Shown in pieces: positions 29,266 through 37,843 of a stretch of DNA of 64,000 bases. Made by a program: the position numbers and the translations under genes. The stretch covers positions 1-64,000 of the forward strand of contig NZ_JALNMH010000014.1 in NCBI RefSeq assembly GCF_023156535.1, read 5' to 3'. How positions within the stretch are numbered: position 1 is the stretch's first letter; each line of letters starts with the position of its first letter. Source of the stretch: Pseudomarimonas salicorniae (GTDB taxonomy: Bacteria; Pseudomonadota; Gammaproteobacteria; Xanthomonadales; Xanthomonadaceae). The notes below the pieces were generated by a model. That model was not told the origin of the DNA. It worked only from the letters and a program-made list of their open reading frames with translations, and did no database searches.

Positions 29266-29549
29266 TCTTGTTCTCCGGACTCGGACAGACCGAGGGCAGT
29301 AGTCAGCGCCATAACGCGGGCAGCGTCAACCAGCGCGGGGGAGGGGGATTCGATACGGGTCTTGCGTCCCGCGTTGTGGCGTTCATGGAAAAAGGCGGCG
29401 AGCAGCTGCAGACCTGCACCGTGCACCCGCTCCACGGCCGATCCGTCGACGACCACGCTGCGCCCGGAATCCAGCTGGGTCGAGAGCTGTTCCTTGAGCT
29501 CGCTGGCGCGTTCGATCCCGAGATCGTTGCCGAGTTCGATGGGAGGCAT
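29262..29549 (-). CDS. STAS-domain protein
   Basis: 95 aa. A small anti-sigma-factor-antagonist-like STAS domain: LGNDLGIERASELKEQLSTQ, VVVDGSAVERVHGAGLQLLAAF (the conserved position following the VD-S pattern carries A/H rather than the usual phosphorylatable Ser, though S57 of DGSAVE is near). STAS proteins next to CheY and CheA are common in gammaproteobacterial chemotaxis clusters; their role there is not established. It overlaps the cheY1 start by 4 bp. Confidence 0.8.
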   Translation of the reverse strand: MPPIELGNDLGIERASELKEQLSTQLDSGRSVVVDGSAVERVHGAGLQLLAAFFHERHNAGRKTRIESPSPALVDAARVMALTTALGLSESGEQE

Positions 29550-29643
29550 GGAGGCTTTGATCCAGATTCACCCTGTGATGCGCAGTTTAGGCGCAAACCG
29601 CTCCGGGATTGAAGCGGCGCGCCGCACAATCCGGGCGCCCCGG

Positions 29644-30957
29644 CTAGGCCAACAGACGGCTCGCGTCGAGCATGATGATGATCAGTCCCTCGCGTCGGGA
29701 CACCCCGCGAACGACCTCGGCGGCCAACAGCGAAGGCGTGCCACTGATACGTTCCATGCGGCCTTCAGAGAGATTGACCACGTCGGCGACGCTGGCGACG
29801 AGCAGGCCCAGCGTCTCGCCTTTCTCCTCGAGAACGATCACCCGGCTGGCTTCATTGGGCTCTGTAGGGGGAAACCCTAACCTCACCGCAAGATCCATCA
29901 CCGGCACGATCTGACCGCGCAGGTTCATGACGCCCAGGGTGGCCTCATCGGTGCCGCGCACCGGCAGGATCAGGGGCACCCGCAATACCTCCTGCACCTT
30001 CAGGACCTCGACCGCAAAGCTCTGTCGGGCGAGGTTGAAGCGTAGCCATGCCGCGACCTTGTCCTCGGCGCGGCGTCGGCGCTCGGACGGTGCGGAGGGC
30101 TCGCCATGAGCCGGGGCCGGCTCACTGGGTGGAAGGAGGGCCTCGATGGCGCGGCTGGCGGCACCGGTAGGGGTCGGCAGTGGTGACCTGGTCCTGGCCG
30201 GCGCGGGTGCCGCGGCGGGCGCCGGAGTTGCCGGGGCATCGCCCGACCCCTGCAGGGCGTCGAGCATCGCCTCGAACTCGTCCTCGCTGATCTCGTCGCC
30301 GCCCTGGCGGAAGGCGGCGAGGGGATCGCCGTCGCCTTGCCCCGCAGGCTCCGCCGGAGCCTGCGGGGCCGCGACGGGTTTGCCCTCCAGGGCATCGAGC
30401 ATCGCCTCGAACTCGTCTTCGCCGATCTCGTCGCCCCCCGAGCGGAATGCGGCCAGGGGGTCCCCGCCTGCCGCCTCGCCTTCGGCGCCGGCCGGGCCGG
30501 GCGAGGGCTTTCCCTGCATGGCGTCGAGCATGGCCTCGAACTCGTCCTCGCCGATTTCGTCGCTGCCCTGGCGGAATGCGGCCAGCGGATCGGCGTCGCC
30601 CCGTGCATCCGCTGCAGCCTCCGGGTCCGAGTCAGCGTCGGCGGTCGTGGTCATGGACGGTTCGTCGTCCGCCTGCGGCTTGCCCTCCAGGGCATCGAGC
30701 ATGGCCTCGAACTCGTCGTCCGAGATGTTCGGGCTTCCCTCGCGGAATGCGGCCAGTGGATCCCCGGCGGGCGCCTCGACCTGCTCCGCTGCCGGACTGT
30801 CCGACCCATCGGCCGCCGGTTCGGGGTCGGGCTGCGAGTCCGAACTCGGCGCCGGCTGTTTCCCGGATGGCTTGTGCTGTGCGGCCCTGGGGTCGCCCTT
30901 GCCCGGGTCGTCCATCAGCTCGCTGAGGTAGTCGTCGATCAGGTCGTGGCTGCTCAT
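29644..30957 (-). CDS. parP: ParP-like CheW-domain protein with four acidic repeats
   Basis: 437 aa. N-terminal low-complexity region (1-295, Asp/Glu/Pro/Ala-rich) holding four repeats at 66-94, 123-151, 166-194 and 211-238, each reading DPLAAFR-x-G-x3-I-x-[ED]-DEFEAMLDA[LM]-x-G. The C-terminal ~137 residues are a CheW-like domain (AAWLRFNLARQSFAVEVLKV, VMNLRGQIVPVMDL, LIIIMLDASRLL). Position right after a ParA-like ATPase and MotD is that of ParP, which with ParC keeps chemoreceptor arrays at the pole in Vibrio and Pseudomonas. The ATG at 30957 has GGAG upstream. The repeats resemble the FliM N-terminus (LSQDEIDALLHG) and may bind CheY; ordinary ParP proteins have no such array as far as I know. 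Confidence 0.85.
   Translation of the reverse strand: MSSHDLIDDYLSELMDDPGKGDPRAAQHKPSGKQPAPSSDSQPDPEPAADGSDSPAAEQVEAPAGDPLAAFREGSPNISDDEFEAMLDALEGKPQADDEPSMTTTADADSDPEAAADARGDADPLAAFRQGSDEIGEDEFEAMLDAMQGKPSPGPAGAEGEAAGGDPLAAFRSGGDEIGEDEFEAMLDALEGKPVAAPQAPAEPAGQGDGDPLAAFRQGGDEISEDEFEAMLDALQGSGDAPATPAPAAAPAPARTRSPLPTPTGAASRAIEALLPPSEPAPAHGEPSAPSERRRRAEDKVAAWLRFNLARQSFAVEVLKVQEVLRVPLILPVRGTDEATLGVMNLRGQIVPVMDLAVRLGFPPTEPNEASRVIVLEEKGETLGLLVASVADVVNLSEGRMERISGTPSLLAAEVVRGVSRREGLIIIMLDASRLLA
30244..30762 (-). repeat. Four-copy in-frame repeat within parP
   Basis: Four ~85-bp units (30676-30762, 30505-30591, 30376-30462, 30244-30327) encode DPLAAFR...DEFEAMLDAL. Spacing between copies is 57, 43 and 45 codons. 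Third-position changes between copies show they are not the product of a very recent slippage and that the protein sequence is under selection. Confidence 0.9.
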
Positions 30958-31027
30958 TCGGCTCTCCGCACCGCGCTGTCCGTCCCGCCGCGGCACGCCC
31001 AGGCCAGCCCGCTGTCGAGCGTCCTGC

Positions 31028-31804
31028 TCATGAAGCCACCTCGTCGAGGTGGTCGCTGGCCAGCAGCCAATCCAGCGCCCGTGAGTAGGCCGGCAGGCCG
31101 CGCGCCTGGCTGTCGTTGCCGTCGGGTCCCAACAGATGATGGATGTCACGCAGGCGGGTGTCCACCGGCACCGCGTCGTTCCAGGACTGTGCCTCGAAAC
31201 GTGTGCGCATCTCGGCCAGGGTGTCGGTGGCGACCCGGGTGCGCTTGTCGAACAGGGTCGGCAGGATCGAGATCGGAAGCGGTCGCGCCCGCGAGCGGCT
31301 GACCATGGCTGCGGTGCGGGCGATGCCCTGCAGGCCGAACTGAGCGAGGGGCTCGGTCTGGGTCGGTACGATCAGCCGGTCCGCCGCGGCCAGCGCGTTC
31401 ACCATCAGCAGACCCAGCGTGGGCGGGCAGTCGAGCAGGGCGTAGTCATAGGCATGGGCGACGTCCGACAAGGCGACGCCCAGCGCGCGGCCCAGCCCCG
31501 GCCTCTGCCCGGCGCGACGCTCGAGCGTGGCGAGGCCAGGCTGGCCGGCAATCAGGCTGAGTCCCTCGACGGGCGTTGAGCGACGCAGTCCGGCGATCGG
31601 CTGCGGCGGCTCGTCGAAGAGTTCGAGCACGCCGGGCGTCGGCGGCTCGGCGGCAAGGCCGAGCGCCTGGGTCATCGAAGCGTGTGGATCAAGGTCCAGC
31701 AGCAGCACACGGAAGCCGCGGTGCGCGAGGCGGCTGCCGAGGGCCAGCGTCGTCGTGGTCTTGCCGACGCCGCCTTTCTGGTTGGCGATGGTCCAGATGC
31801 GCAT
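31028..31804 (-). CDS. parC: ParC-type ParA-family ATPase
   Basis: 258 aa. Deviant Walker A KGGVGKTT at residues 11-18 of a MinD/ParA fold, Walker A' LLLDLDPHASMTQ and Walker B-region YDYALLDCPP. Located between motD and the CheW-domain ParP, which is the arrangement of the ParC/ParP system that places chemotaxis arrays at the old flagellated pole and passes them on at division. It is not next to a parB or parS site, so plasmid/chromosome partition is unlikely. Starts 3 bp after the motD stop. Confidence 0.92.
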   Translation of the reverse strand: MRIWTIANQKGGVGKTTTTLALGSRLAHRGFRVLLLDLDPHASMTQALGLAAEPPTPGVLELFDEPPQPIAGLRRSTPVEGLSLIAGQPGLATLERRAGQRPGLGRALGVALSDVAHAYDYALLDCPPTLGLLMVNALAAADRLIVPTQTEPLAQFGLQGIARTAAMVSRSRARPLPISILPTLFDKRTRVATDTLAEMRTRFEAQSWNDAVPVDTRLRDIHHLLGPDGNDSQARGLPAYSRALDWLLASDHLDEVAS

Positions 31805-31807
31805 CGA

Positions 31808-32728
31808 TCAGGGCTCCGTGCTGTCGTCGATGGGGGCGACCATGGTGGATGGTGCGCCTTCGGCCGGGTCGGCCATGGCATCGGGTTCGGCCATGTCGGC
31901 GAGGATCACCACGACCACCCGGCGGTTGGCGCGGCGACCCTCGGCTGTGTCGTTGCCAGCGATGGGACGCATGTCGCCATAGCCCAGCAGGGACAGCCGT
32001 GACGGGTCGATGCCGCGCGCGGCGAACACCCGCAGCACGCTGGCAGCGCGAGCGCCGGACAGCTCCCAGTTGCTGGGGAACTGAGCGGTGGCGATCGGCA
32101 CGTTGTCGGTGTGGCCCTCGATTCGCACAGAGTTCGGCACTTCGAGCAGTGCGTCGGCCAGCGGATTGAGCACGCGCAGCGCCTGCTCGTTGGGCAGGGC
32201 CGAGCCGCTGGCGAACAGGATGTCGGACTTGATCGCGACCTCGATCCACAGGTCGGTGCGATTGACCGCGATCAGGTCGCGTTCGATCAGCCCGCCCAGG
32301 GTTCTCTCGATATCGTCGCCGATGGTGTTGAGCTGGTCACGCGCGCGCATCACCTCGGCGCGGTCCGCGGCCAGCATCGGGTCGGGCAGGTTGTTGCGGA
32401 TCTGTCGCGAGACACGCGGCAGGTTGGGCAGGCGACTGGCCGGAATCGGCGCCACCAGGCCCTGCGCACCGCGGATCACGATCGGCGGCGAGCGGTCGGC
32501 GTCGGAGCCGCTCATCTGGGTGCCGACCTGGATCGGGTTGAGGGTCTTGGGCGGCCCGCCGAAGGCCGCGTTGAGCGAGTAGGAGAGAACCCGGTACTTG
32601 CCCTCGTTGACCGAGGAGATGGCATACATCACCACGAAGAACGCCAGCAGGAGCGTGATCAGGTCGCCGTAGGGAATCGCCCACGCCTCGTGGTTCGCAT
32701 GATCTTCATGCGCTCTGCGTCGTGACAT
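31808..32728 (-). CDS. motD: Flagellar stator protein MotD (MotB family)
   Basis: 306 aa. One membrane helix near residues 22-42 with the proton-binding Asp in PYGDLITLLLAFFVVMYAIS, a plug/linker region, and an OmpA-like peptidoglycan-binding domain (RIEGHTDNVPIATAQFPSNW, LGYGDMRPI). Start chosen as ATG 7 bp after the motC stop; an in-frame TTG 18 bases further upstream would overlap motC. With MotC it forms an alternative stator, as in Pseudomonas; no MotAB pair is in the window. Confidence 0.92.
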   Translation of the reverse strand: MSRRRAHEDHANHEAWAIPYGDLITLLLAFFVVMYAISSVNEGKYRVLSYSLNAAFGGPPKTLNPIQVGTQMSGSDADRSPPIVIRGAQGLVAPIPASRLPNLPRVSRQIRNNLPDPMLAADRAEVMRARDQLNTIGDDIERTLGGLIERDLIAVNRTDLWIEVAIKSDILFASGSALPNEQALRVLNPLADALLEVPNSVRIEGHTDNVPIATAQFPSNWELSGARAASVLRVFAARGIDPSRLSLLGYGDMRPIAGNDTAEGRRANRRVVVVILADMAEPDAMADPAEGAPSTMVAPIDDSTEP

Positions 32729-32735
32729 GGGCGCG

Positions 32736-33476
32736 TCAGTGGACAAAGCCGGAGAGCTTGGCTTCGATATTGCGCGGGTTCTCGCCCTGCGCGATCGCGA
32801 TCAGGCCCTCGATGAGCAGTTCGCGCTCTGCGACGCGGCCGGCGATGATGCCCTTGAGCTTGGCTGACACCGGCAGGAAGAACAGGTTTGCCGAGGCGAT
32901 GCCGTAGACCGTCGCGGTGAAGGCCGCGGCGATGCCCGGGCCGAGCTTGGTCGGGTCGGCAAGGTTCTGCATCACGGCCATCAGGCCGAGCACGGCGCCG
33001 ATGATGCCGAGTGTCGGGGCATAGATGCCCATGCCCTCGAAAACCTTGGCCGCGGCCATCTCGCTATGCTCCTGACTGCCGAGGTCGATCTCCAGCATGG
33101 AGCGGATGGCCTCGGGCTCCAGGCCATCGACCAGCATCTGCAGTCCCTTCCGGGTCATCGGGTCGGTCATCTTGGCAATCTCCGCCTCGAGGCCGAGGAG
33201 ACCCTGGCGACGGGCGACATTGCTCCACTCCACGACCTGCGCGATGAGCAGGTCGGTTCGGGTCTGCGGTGGCTTGATGATCCAGGGCAGGATCGCGAAG
33301 GCCTTGCGGAAGGTCTTCATCGGCGTATGCAGAAGGATCGCGGCCAGCGTGCCGACGATGACGATCAGGAACGCGGCCACGTTGACCAGCGCCATGAATC
33401 CGGCGCCCTTGGCGATCGCCCCGCCGACGATGGCCAGCAGGCCGAGGGTCAATCCGAGCAGGGTCAGTACGTCCAT
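32736..33476 (-). CDS. motC: Flagellar stator protein MotC (MotA family)
   Basis: 246 aa. Four membrane segments (about 4-23, 27-50, 150-170, 180-205) and a cytoplasmic loop with charged residues (RTDLLIAQVVEWSNVARRQG) that contacts FliG. Signature GMGIYAPTLGIIGAVLGLMAVM and AAFTATVYGIASANLFFLP. Proton channel subunit of the stator with MotD. Confidence 0.95.
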   Translation of the reverse strand: MDVLTLLGLTLGLLAIVGGAIAKGAGFMALVNVAAFLIVIVGTLAAILLHTPMKTFRKAFAILPWIIKPPQTRTDLLIAQVVEWSNVARRQGLLGLEAEIAKMTDPMTRKGLQMLVDGLEPEAIRSMLEIDLGSQEHSEMAAAKVFEGMGIYAPTLGIIGAVLGLMAVMQNLADPTKLGPGIAAAFTATVYGIASANLFFLPVSAKLKGIIAGRVAERELLIEGLIAIAQGENPRNIEAKLSGFVH

Positions 33477-33527
33477 GATCTATGCCTATCGACCATCCGC
33501 GGCCGAGCTTGAGGGGGGCGGCGCGCT

Positions 33528-35207
33528 TCAGCTCCGTGCGAGCGCATCGACATCGAGGATCAGGGCCATCCTGCCGTCACCGGTCAGCGTGGCGCCGACG
33601 TGGCCCCTCACCGCACGCAGCGACTTGGGCAACGGCTTGATCACCACCTCCTCGCGGCCGCGCACCTGGTCGACGACCAGGCCGATGGGGCCATCGCCGG
33701 TGATCAGCAGGACCACGTGGGAGGGGCCGTCCAGCGGTCCCTCGCCCAGCCAGCGGCGCAGGAAGACCAGCGGCATGGGCTGCTGACGCAGGTCGAGCAT
33801 CTCGCGGCCGTCGACCCAGCGCAGCAGTTCGGGCTGATAGGGCAGGACCTCCTGCACGCTGGCCAGGGGCAGGGCGAAGACGCGGTCGACGCAGTGCACC
33901 AGCAGGGCGGGCAGGATGGCGAGGGTCAGCGGCACCCGGATCAGGAACCGCGATCCTTCGCCGAGCTTCGATTGGATCGACACCCGGCCGTTGAGCTCGC
34001 GAATCTTCGACTGGACCACGTCCATGCCGACGCCGCGGCCCGAGATGTCGCTGACCTCGGCCTTCGTCGAGAAGCCGGGCAGGAAGATCAGCTGGAAGGC
34101 TTCGTCAGGGCCGAGCCGGGCGGCGGCGTCGGCGTCGATCAGGCCCTTCTCGCGTGCCTTGGCCTTGATCACCTCGGGGTCGATGCCGCCGCCGTCGTCG
34201 CGCACCTCGATGGCGATGTGGTCACCTTCCTGCCGCGCGGCGAGGATCACCCGTCCGCAGCGCGGCTTGCCGACCCGTTCGCGGACGTCGGGCGCCTCGA
34301 TTCCGTGGTCGATGGCATTGCGCACCAGATGGACCAGCGGGTCGGCCAGCGACTCGACCAGCGTCTTGTCGAGCTCGGTGTCGGCGCCGACCAGCTCAAG
34401 GTCGACCTCCTTGCGCACCGCCCGTGCGACGTCGCGGGCGACCTTGGGAAACCGGGAGAAGACGCGTCCGACCGGCTGCATGCGCGTCTTCATGACCGCG
34501 CTCTGCAGGCGGGTGGTCGAAACGTCCAGAGCGGCGATGGCGCGGTCGACATCGTCATCGCGCCGGGCCCCGCGCAGGGTCTTCAGGCGGTTTCTCGCGA
34601 GCACCAGTTCGCCGACCAGGTTGACGATGGCATCGAGGCGTTTGGTGTCGATGCGGATGGTGGTTTCGACCGGCACCTCGCGCGTCGCCTCGATCGAGCG
34701 CTTGTCCACCTCGCCGGCCGGGCGGGCCCGTTTCGGGGCGGCGACCTGGGACGGCGCCCCGGCTGGCGCCTGGCTGCCTTCGCCGGCTGGCTTGCCCGCC
34801 CCGGCCGCGGCAGCGGCGCCGCCGCCCGCATCGGGGGTATTCAGTCGCACGATCAGCCCGTCGGGCGCCGGGCCCAGGGCCTGGCCGGCACCCAGCTCGC
34901 CGAGCATGCGGACGACATGGTCGAGCGCCTCCTGGGCGCCGTCGCAGAGTTCGGGATCGAGCGCGCGCTTGTTTGAGCGGACCAGTCCGAACTGCTCCTC
35001 CAGCGCGTGGCAGAGCTCGACCAGGGGCTGCAGGTTGAGGAAGCCGGCGCCGCCCTTGATCGTGTGGAAGCCGCGGAACACCGCGTTCAGCAGTTCCTTG
35101 TCGCCGGGGCTGCGCTCGAGCGCGACCAGCTCCTCGCCGAGGCGGCTGGCGATCTCCTGGGCCTCGACCAGGAAGTCGGCGGCGATGTCATCCGTCATCT
35201 CGCTCAC
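33528..35207 (-). CDS. cheA: Chemotaxis histidine kinase CheA lacking P2 (CheA2)
   Basis: 559 aa. P1 with phospho-His H48 (GFHTIKGGAGFLN), then only a ~60-residue Ala/Gly/Pro linker with no P2-like domain, P3 (LDAIVNLVGELVLARN), P4 with NAIDHGIEA, VRDDGGGIDPE and DISGRGVGMDVVQ, and P5. GTG start at 35207 is preferred on the Shine-Dalgarno (AGGA); an ATG lies three codons in. It belongs to the fliA-cheY-cheZ-cheA-motCD block and probably controls the motor CheY, while CheA1 may serve the second block. Confidence 0.94.
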   Translation of the reverse strand: MSEMTDDIAADFLVEAQEIASRLGEELVALERSPGDKELLNAVFRGFHTIKGGAGFLNLQPLVELCHALEEQFGLVRSNKRALDPELCDGAQEALDHVVRMLGELGAGQALGPAPDGLIVRLNTPDAGGGAAAAAGAGKPAGEGSQAPAGAPSQVAAPKRARPAGEVDKRSIEATREVPVETTIRIDTKRLDAIVNLVGELVLARNRLKTLRGARRDDDVDRAIAALDVSTTRLQSAVMKTRMQPVGRVFSRFPKVARDVARAVRKEVDLELVGADTELDKTLVESLADPLVHLVRNAIDHGIEAPDVRERVGKPRCGRVILAARQEGDHIAIEVRDDGGGIDPEVIKAKAREKGLIDADAAARLGPDEAFQLIFLPGFSTKAEVSDISGRGVGMDVVQSKIRELNGRVSIQSKLGEGSRFLIRVPLTLAILPALLVHCVDRVFALPLASVQEVLPYQPELLRWVDGREMLDLRQQPMPLVFLRRWLGEGPLDGPSHVVLLITGDGPIGLVVDQVRGREEVVIKPLPKSLRAVRGHVGATLTGDGRMALILDVDALARS

Positions 35208-35221
35208 GCCGGCGTGTCCTT

Positions 35222-35818
35222 TCAGAGGTCCAACTGGGAGAGCAGGTCGTCGGCGTCGTCCTGCGACACGCCGTGGCTGTCGACGCCCTTGACCGCCGGC
35301 CCGGCAAGTCCGGTGTCGTTGCGCTGCTCGGCACGCACGTCGATGCCGAACGCGGCCACCGTGTCATAGACGCGGTCGACCACCCCGACCACGCGCTTGA
35401 TGATCTGCCCGGTAAGGTCCTGGTAGGACTGGGCGAGGGCCACCTCGGAGAGGTTCTTGCGGACGGCGGCCAGCGCCTCGCCACCGGCCTCGGGCGGAAT
35501 GCTGTCGAGCAGCTCGCGCGACTTCTCGACCAGGTCGAGGGTAGTGTGGGTGGCGTCCTCGGTCATCTTGACCACGTGCTGGAGGCGTGCGCTGGCGTCG
35601 GGCAGTTCGGCGAACAGCGGATCGGCCACATTCAGGGAGCCCAGGGTCTCGCCGAGCTCGCGGGCCAGCCGGGCCAGCGCCTGGATCACCGGGCTGGTGC
35701 GCAGCTCGGCGATGGCATTGATGGCAGCCTTGAAACCCTGTTCGTCGTTGGCTTCCAGCGCTTCGAGCGCGGCATGCAGCCGCGCGATGAGTTCCTCCCG
35801 CCCCCCGGCATTGCTCAT
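35222..35818 (-). CDS. cheZ: CheY-phosphate phosphatase CheZ
   Basis: 198 aa. A long helical hairpin protein that dephosphorylates CheY-P. Seen: [20 protein letters not shown] with the catalytic Gln (QDLTGQ), acidic linker, and the C-terminal CheY-docking helix [15 protein letters not shown]. This terminal motif is of the same kind as the FliM N-terminal peptide and the ParP repeats. Start overlaps the cheY stop (ATGA). Confidence 0.95.
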   Translation of the reverse strand: MSNAGGREELIARLHAALEALEANDEQGFKAAINAIAELRTSPVIQALARLARELGETLGSLNVADPLFAELPDASARLQHVVKMTEDATHTTLDLVEKSRELLDSIPPEAGGEALAAVRKNLSEVALAQSYQDLTGQIIKRVVGVVDRVYDTVAAFGIDVRAEQRNDTGLAGPAVKGVDSHGVSQDDADDLLSQLDL

Positions 35819-36204
35819 GCCGCCTCCAGCCTCTCGAAGATCTTGGTCAGCTTTTCCTGCAGGGTGGCCGCGGTGAACGGCTTGATGATGTAGCCGTTCA
35901 CGCCCGCCTGCGCGGCCTCGATGATCTGCTCGCGCTTGGCCTCCGCGGTCACCATGAGTACCGGCATCTTGGCCAGCGCGGCATCGGCGCGGATTTCCTT
36001 GAGCAGTTCGATTCCGGTCATGCCGGGCATGTTCCAGTCGGTGACCACGAAGTCGAACTTGCTGGCCCGCAGGGCCTGCAGGGCGGCGTTGCCGTCTTCG
36101 GCCTCGGCGGTGTTGGTGAAGCCCAGATCGTTGAGCAGGTTCTTGACGATGCGACGCATGGTCGAGAAGTCGTCAACGATCAGGATGCGCATGTTCTTGT
36201 TCAC
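35815..36204 (-). CDS. cheY: Motor chemotaxis response regulator CheY (CheY2)
   Basis: 129 aa. Single receiver with D11-D12 ([10 protein letters not shown]), phospho-acceptor D56 ([10 protein letters not shown]), Thr ([10 protein letters not shown]) and Lys (IIKPF), all as in the CheY that binds FliM in proteobacteria. Between fliA and cheZ, which is the classic position for the motor CheY. Confidence 0.96.
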   Translation of the reverse strand: MNKNMRILIVDDFSTMRRIVKNLLNDLGFTNTAEAEDGNAALQALRASKFDFVVTDWNMPGMTGIELLKEIRADAALAKMPVLMVTAEAKREQIIEAAQAGVNGYIIKPFTAATLQEKLTKIFERLEAA

Positions 36205-36226
36205 GAAAGTGGCTCCGGCAACGTGC

Positions 36227-36961
36227 TTATGGGTTGGCTTCGGCTCCGCTCCAGTCCTTCAGGCGGGCGCGCAGTCGCACCATCGCCTGTCCATGGACCT
36301 GGCAGACGCGGGATTCGGTGATGCCGAGGACGGCGCCGATCTCGCGCAGGTTGAGCTCCTGCTCATAGTAAAGGGAAAGGATGAGCTGTTCGCGTTCGGG
36401 TAAACCCTCGATCGCGCGGGCCAGCTCCTGCTGGAACTCGGCGGTCTCCAGCCGGGCATGCGGGGCCGGAGCGTGCTCGGCGACGCGGGCGTCTCCGTGC
36501 AGCTCGGCATCCTCCTCCAGGCTGAACAGGTGGCCGCGGATCGCGCCCTCCATCAGCTTGCCGTAGTCGTCGAGGCTCACGCCCAGTGCCTGGGCCACCT
36601 CACTGGCGCTCGCCGCGCGACCCTCCCGCTGCTCGATCCGGCGGGTCGCCTCTGCGGCCTCGCGGACCTTGCGGTGCACGGAGCGCGGCACCCAGTCGCC
36701 GCGGCGGATCTCGTCGATCATCGCGCCGCGGATGCGGATCGAGGCATAGGTCTCGAAGCTGGCGCCGGCGTTCTGGTCGAACTGGCGCACGGCCTCGATC
36801 AGGCCGACCATGCCGGCCTGGATCAGGTCGTCGACTTCGACGCTGGGCGGCAGGCGGGCCGCCAGGTGATGCGCGATGCGCCGGACCAGTTCGGCGTGCC
36901 GCGAGACCTGGTCACTTGTGCTCGTGCGCGCCGCTTCGCGGTAGAGCGAGGGAGCTGCCAT
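36227..36961 (-). CDS. fliA: Flagellar sigma factor FliA (sigma-28)
   Basis: 244 aa. Sigma-70 family factor with regions 2 ([20 protein letters not shown]), 3 and 4 ([37 protein letters not shown]). Directs late flagellar and chemotaxis genes from TAAA-N15-GCCGATAA promoters, one of which is visible at 17334-17360. Starts 3 bp after fleN ends. FlgM (its anti-sigma) is not in the window. Confidence 0.96.
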   Translation of the reverse strand: MAAPSLYREAARTSTSDQVSRHAELVRRIAHHLAARLPPSVEVDDLIQAGMVGLIEAVRQFDQNAGASFETYASIRIRGAMIDEIRRGDWVPRSVHRKVREAAEATRRIEQREGRAASASEVAQALGVSLDDYGKLMEGAIRGHLFSLEEDAELHGDARVAEHAPAPHARLETAEFQQELARAIEGLPEREQLILSLYYEQELNLREIGAVLGITESRVCQVHGQAMVRLRARLKDWSGAEANP

Positions 36962-36964
36962 CGA

Positions 36965-37843
36965 TCACGCTGCCGCTCCCGCCCCCGGGATCATCCGCTC
37001 GACAAAGAATTCGACGTTTCCTCTGGGCATGGCCGGAGCTTGCCACTTGTCGATCTTCTGCGCCAGCGCGCGGAAGGCGAGCGAGGCCGCGCTGGCCGGG
37101 AAGGCCTGAAGCACCGCCTGCTGGCGCTGGATCGCCCGGCGCATCCATTCGTCGTACGGAACGGCGCCGAGGAAGTTGAGGTTGACGTCGAGGAACTTGT
37201 CGGTCACCCGGGAAAGCTTGTCGAACAGCTCGCGGCCCTCGCCGGCGCTGCGTGTCATGTTGGCGACGACGTGCATGCGGGCGACCCCGCGCTCGCGCGA
37301 CAACACCTTGATCAGGGCGTAGGCGTCGGTGATCGAGGCCGGTTCGTTGCAGACCACCACCAGCACCTCGTGGGCTGCCTGGGAGAAGGTGAGCACGCTC
37401 TCGCCAAGGCCGGCGGCGGTGTCGATGATCATGGTGTCGAGCGGGTGCTGCATGTCCGAGAAGGCCCGGATCAGCCCGACGTGCTCGGCCGGCGACAGGT
37501 CGGTCATGTGCCGCTTGCCCGAGGCCGCCGGCACCACCATCAGGCCTTTCGGCCCGGTGAGCAGGGTTTCCTCGATACTGCAGCGGCCAGCGACCACGTC
37601 GGCGAGGGTGAACTTCGGCGACAGGCCGAGCAGCACGTCGACGTTGGCCAGACCCAGGTCGGTATCGAGCAGCAGGGTGCGGTGCCCGGCGTCGGCCAGG
37701 GCCAGCGAGAGGTTGACCGAGACGCTGGTCTTGCCGACACCGCCCTTGCCGCCGCTGACCGCGATGGTGCGCACCGCGCGGGCCGGCGGGGCAGGTGCGG
37801 CGCGCAGCCCGCCCGGCGGGTTGGCGGAAGGGTCATGCGGCAT
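36965..37843 (-). CDS. fleN: Flagellar number regulator FleN (FlhG), MinD-like ATPase
   Basis: 292 aa. ParA/MinD fold with deviant Walker A SGGKGGVGKTSVSVN and LLLDTDLGLANVDVLLG; the C-terminus has a short amphipathic helix. Limits flagellar number, partly by inhibiting FleQ, and works with FlhF. Overlaps flhF by 11 bp and is followed by fliA, the usual flhF-fleN-fliA order. Confidence 0.95.
   Translation of the reverse strand: MPHDPSANPPGGLRAAPAPPARAVRTIAVSGGKGGVGKTSVSVNLSLALADAGHRTLLLDTDLGLANVDVLLGLSPKFTLADVVAGRCSIEETLLTGPKGLMVVPAASGKRHMTDLSPAEHVGLIRAFSDMQHPLDTMIIDTAAGLGESVLTFSQAAHEVLVVVCNEPASITDAYALIKVLSRERGVARMHVVANMTRSAGEGRELFDKLSRVTDKFLDVNLNFLGAVPYDEWMRRAIQRQQAVLQAFPASAASLAFRALAQKIDKWQAPAMPRGNVEFFVERMIPGAGAAA

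Noticed and set aside
30244-30762. Regular repeats that might be a CRISPR array
   Set aside because: The units are ~85 bp, in frame, unevenly spaced and encode a conserved protein motif; no palindromic repeat-spacer pattern or cas gene is present.
29644-31149. Longer upstream start for the ParP-like gene
   Set aside because: The extra 64 residues have out-of-frame-like composition, and the ATG at 30957 has a proper GGAG and begins a sensible acidic N-terminus.
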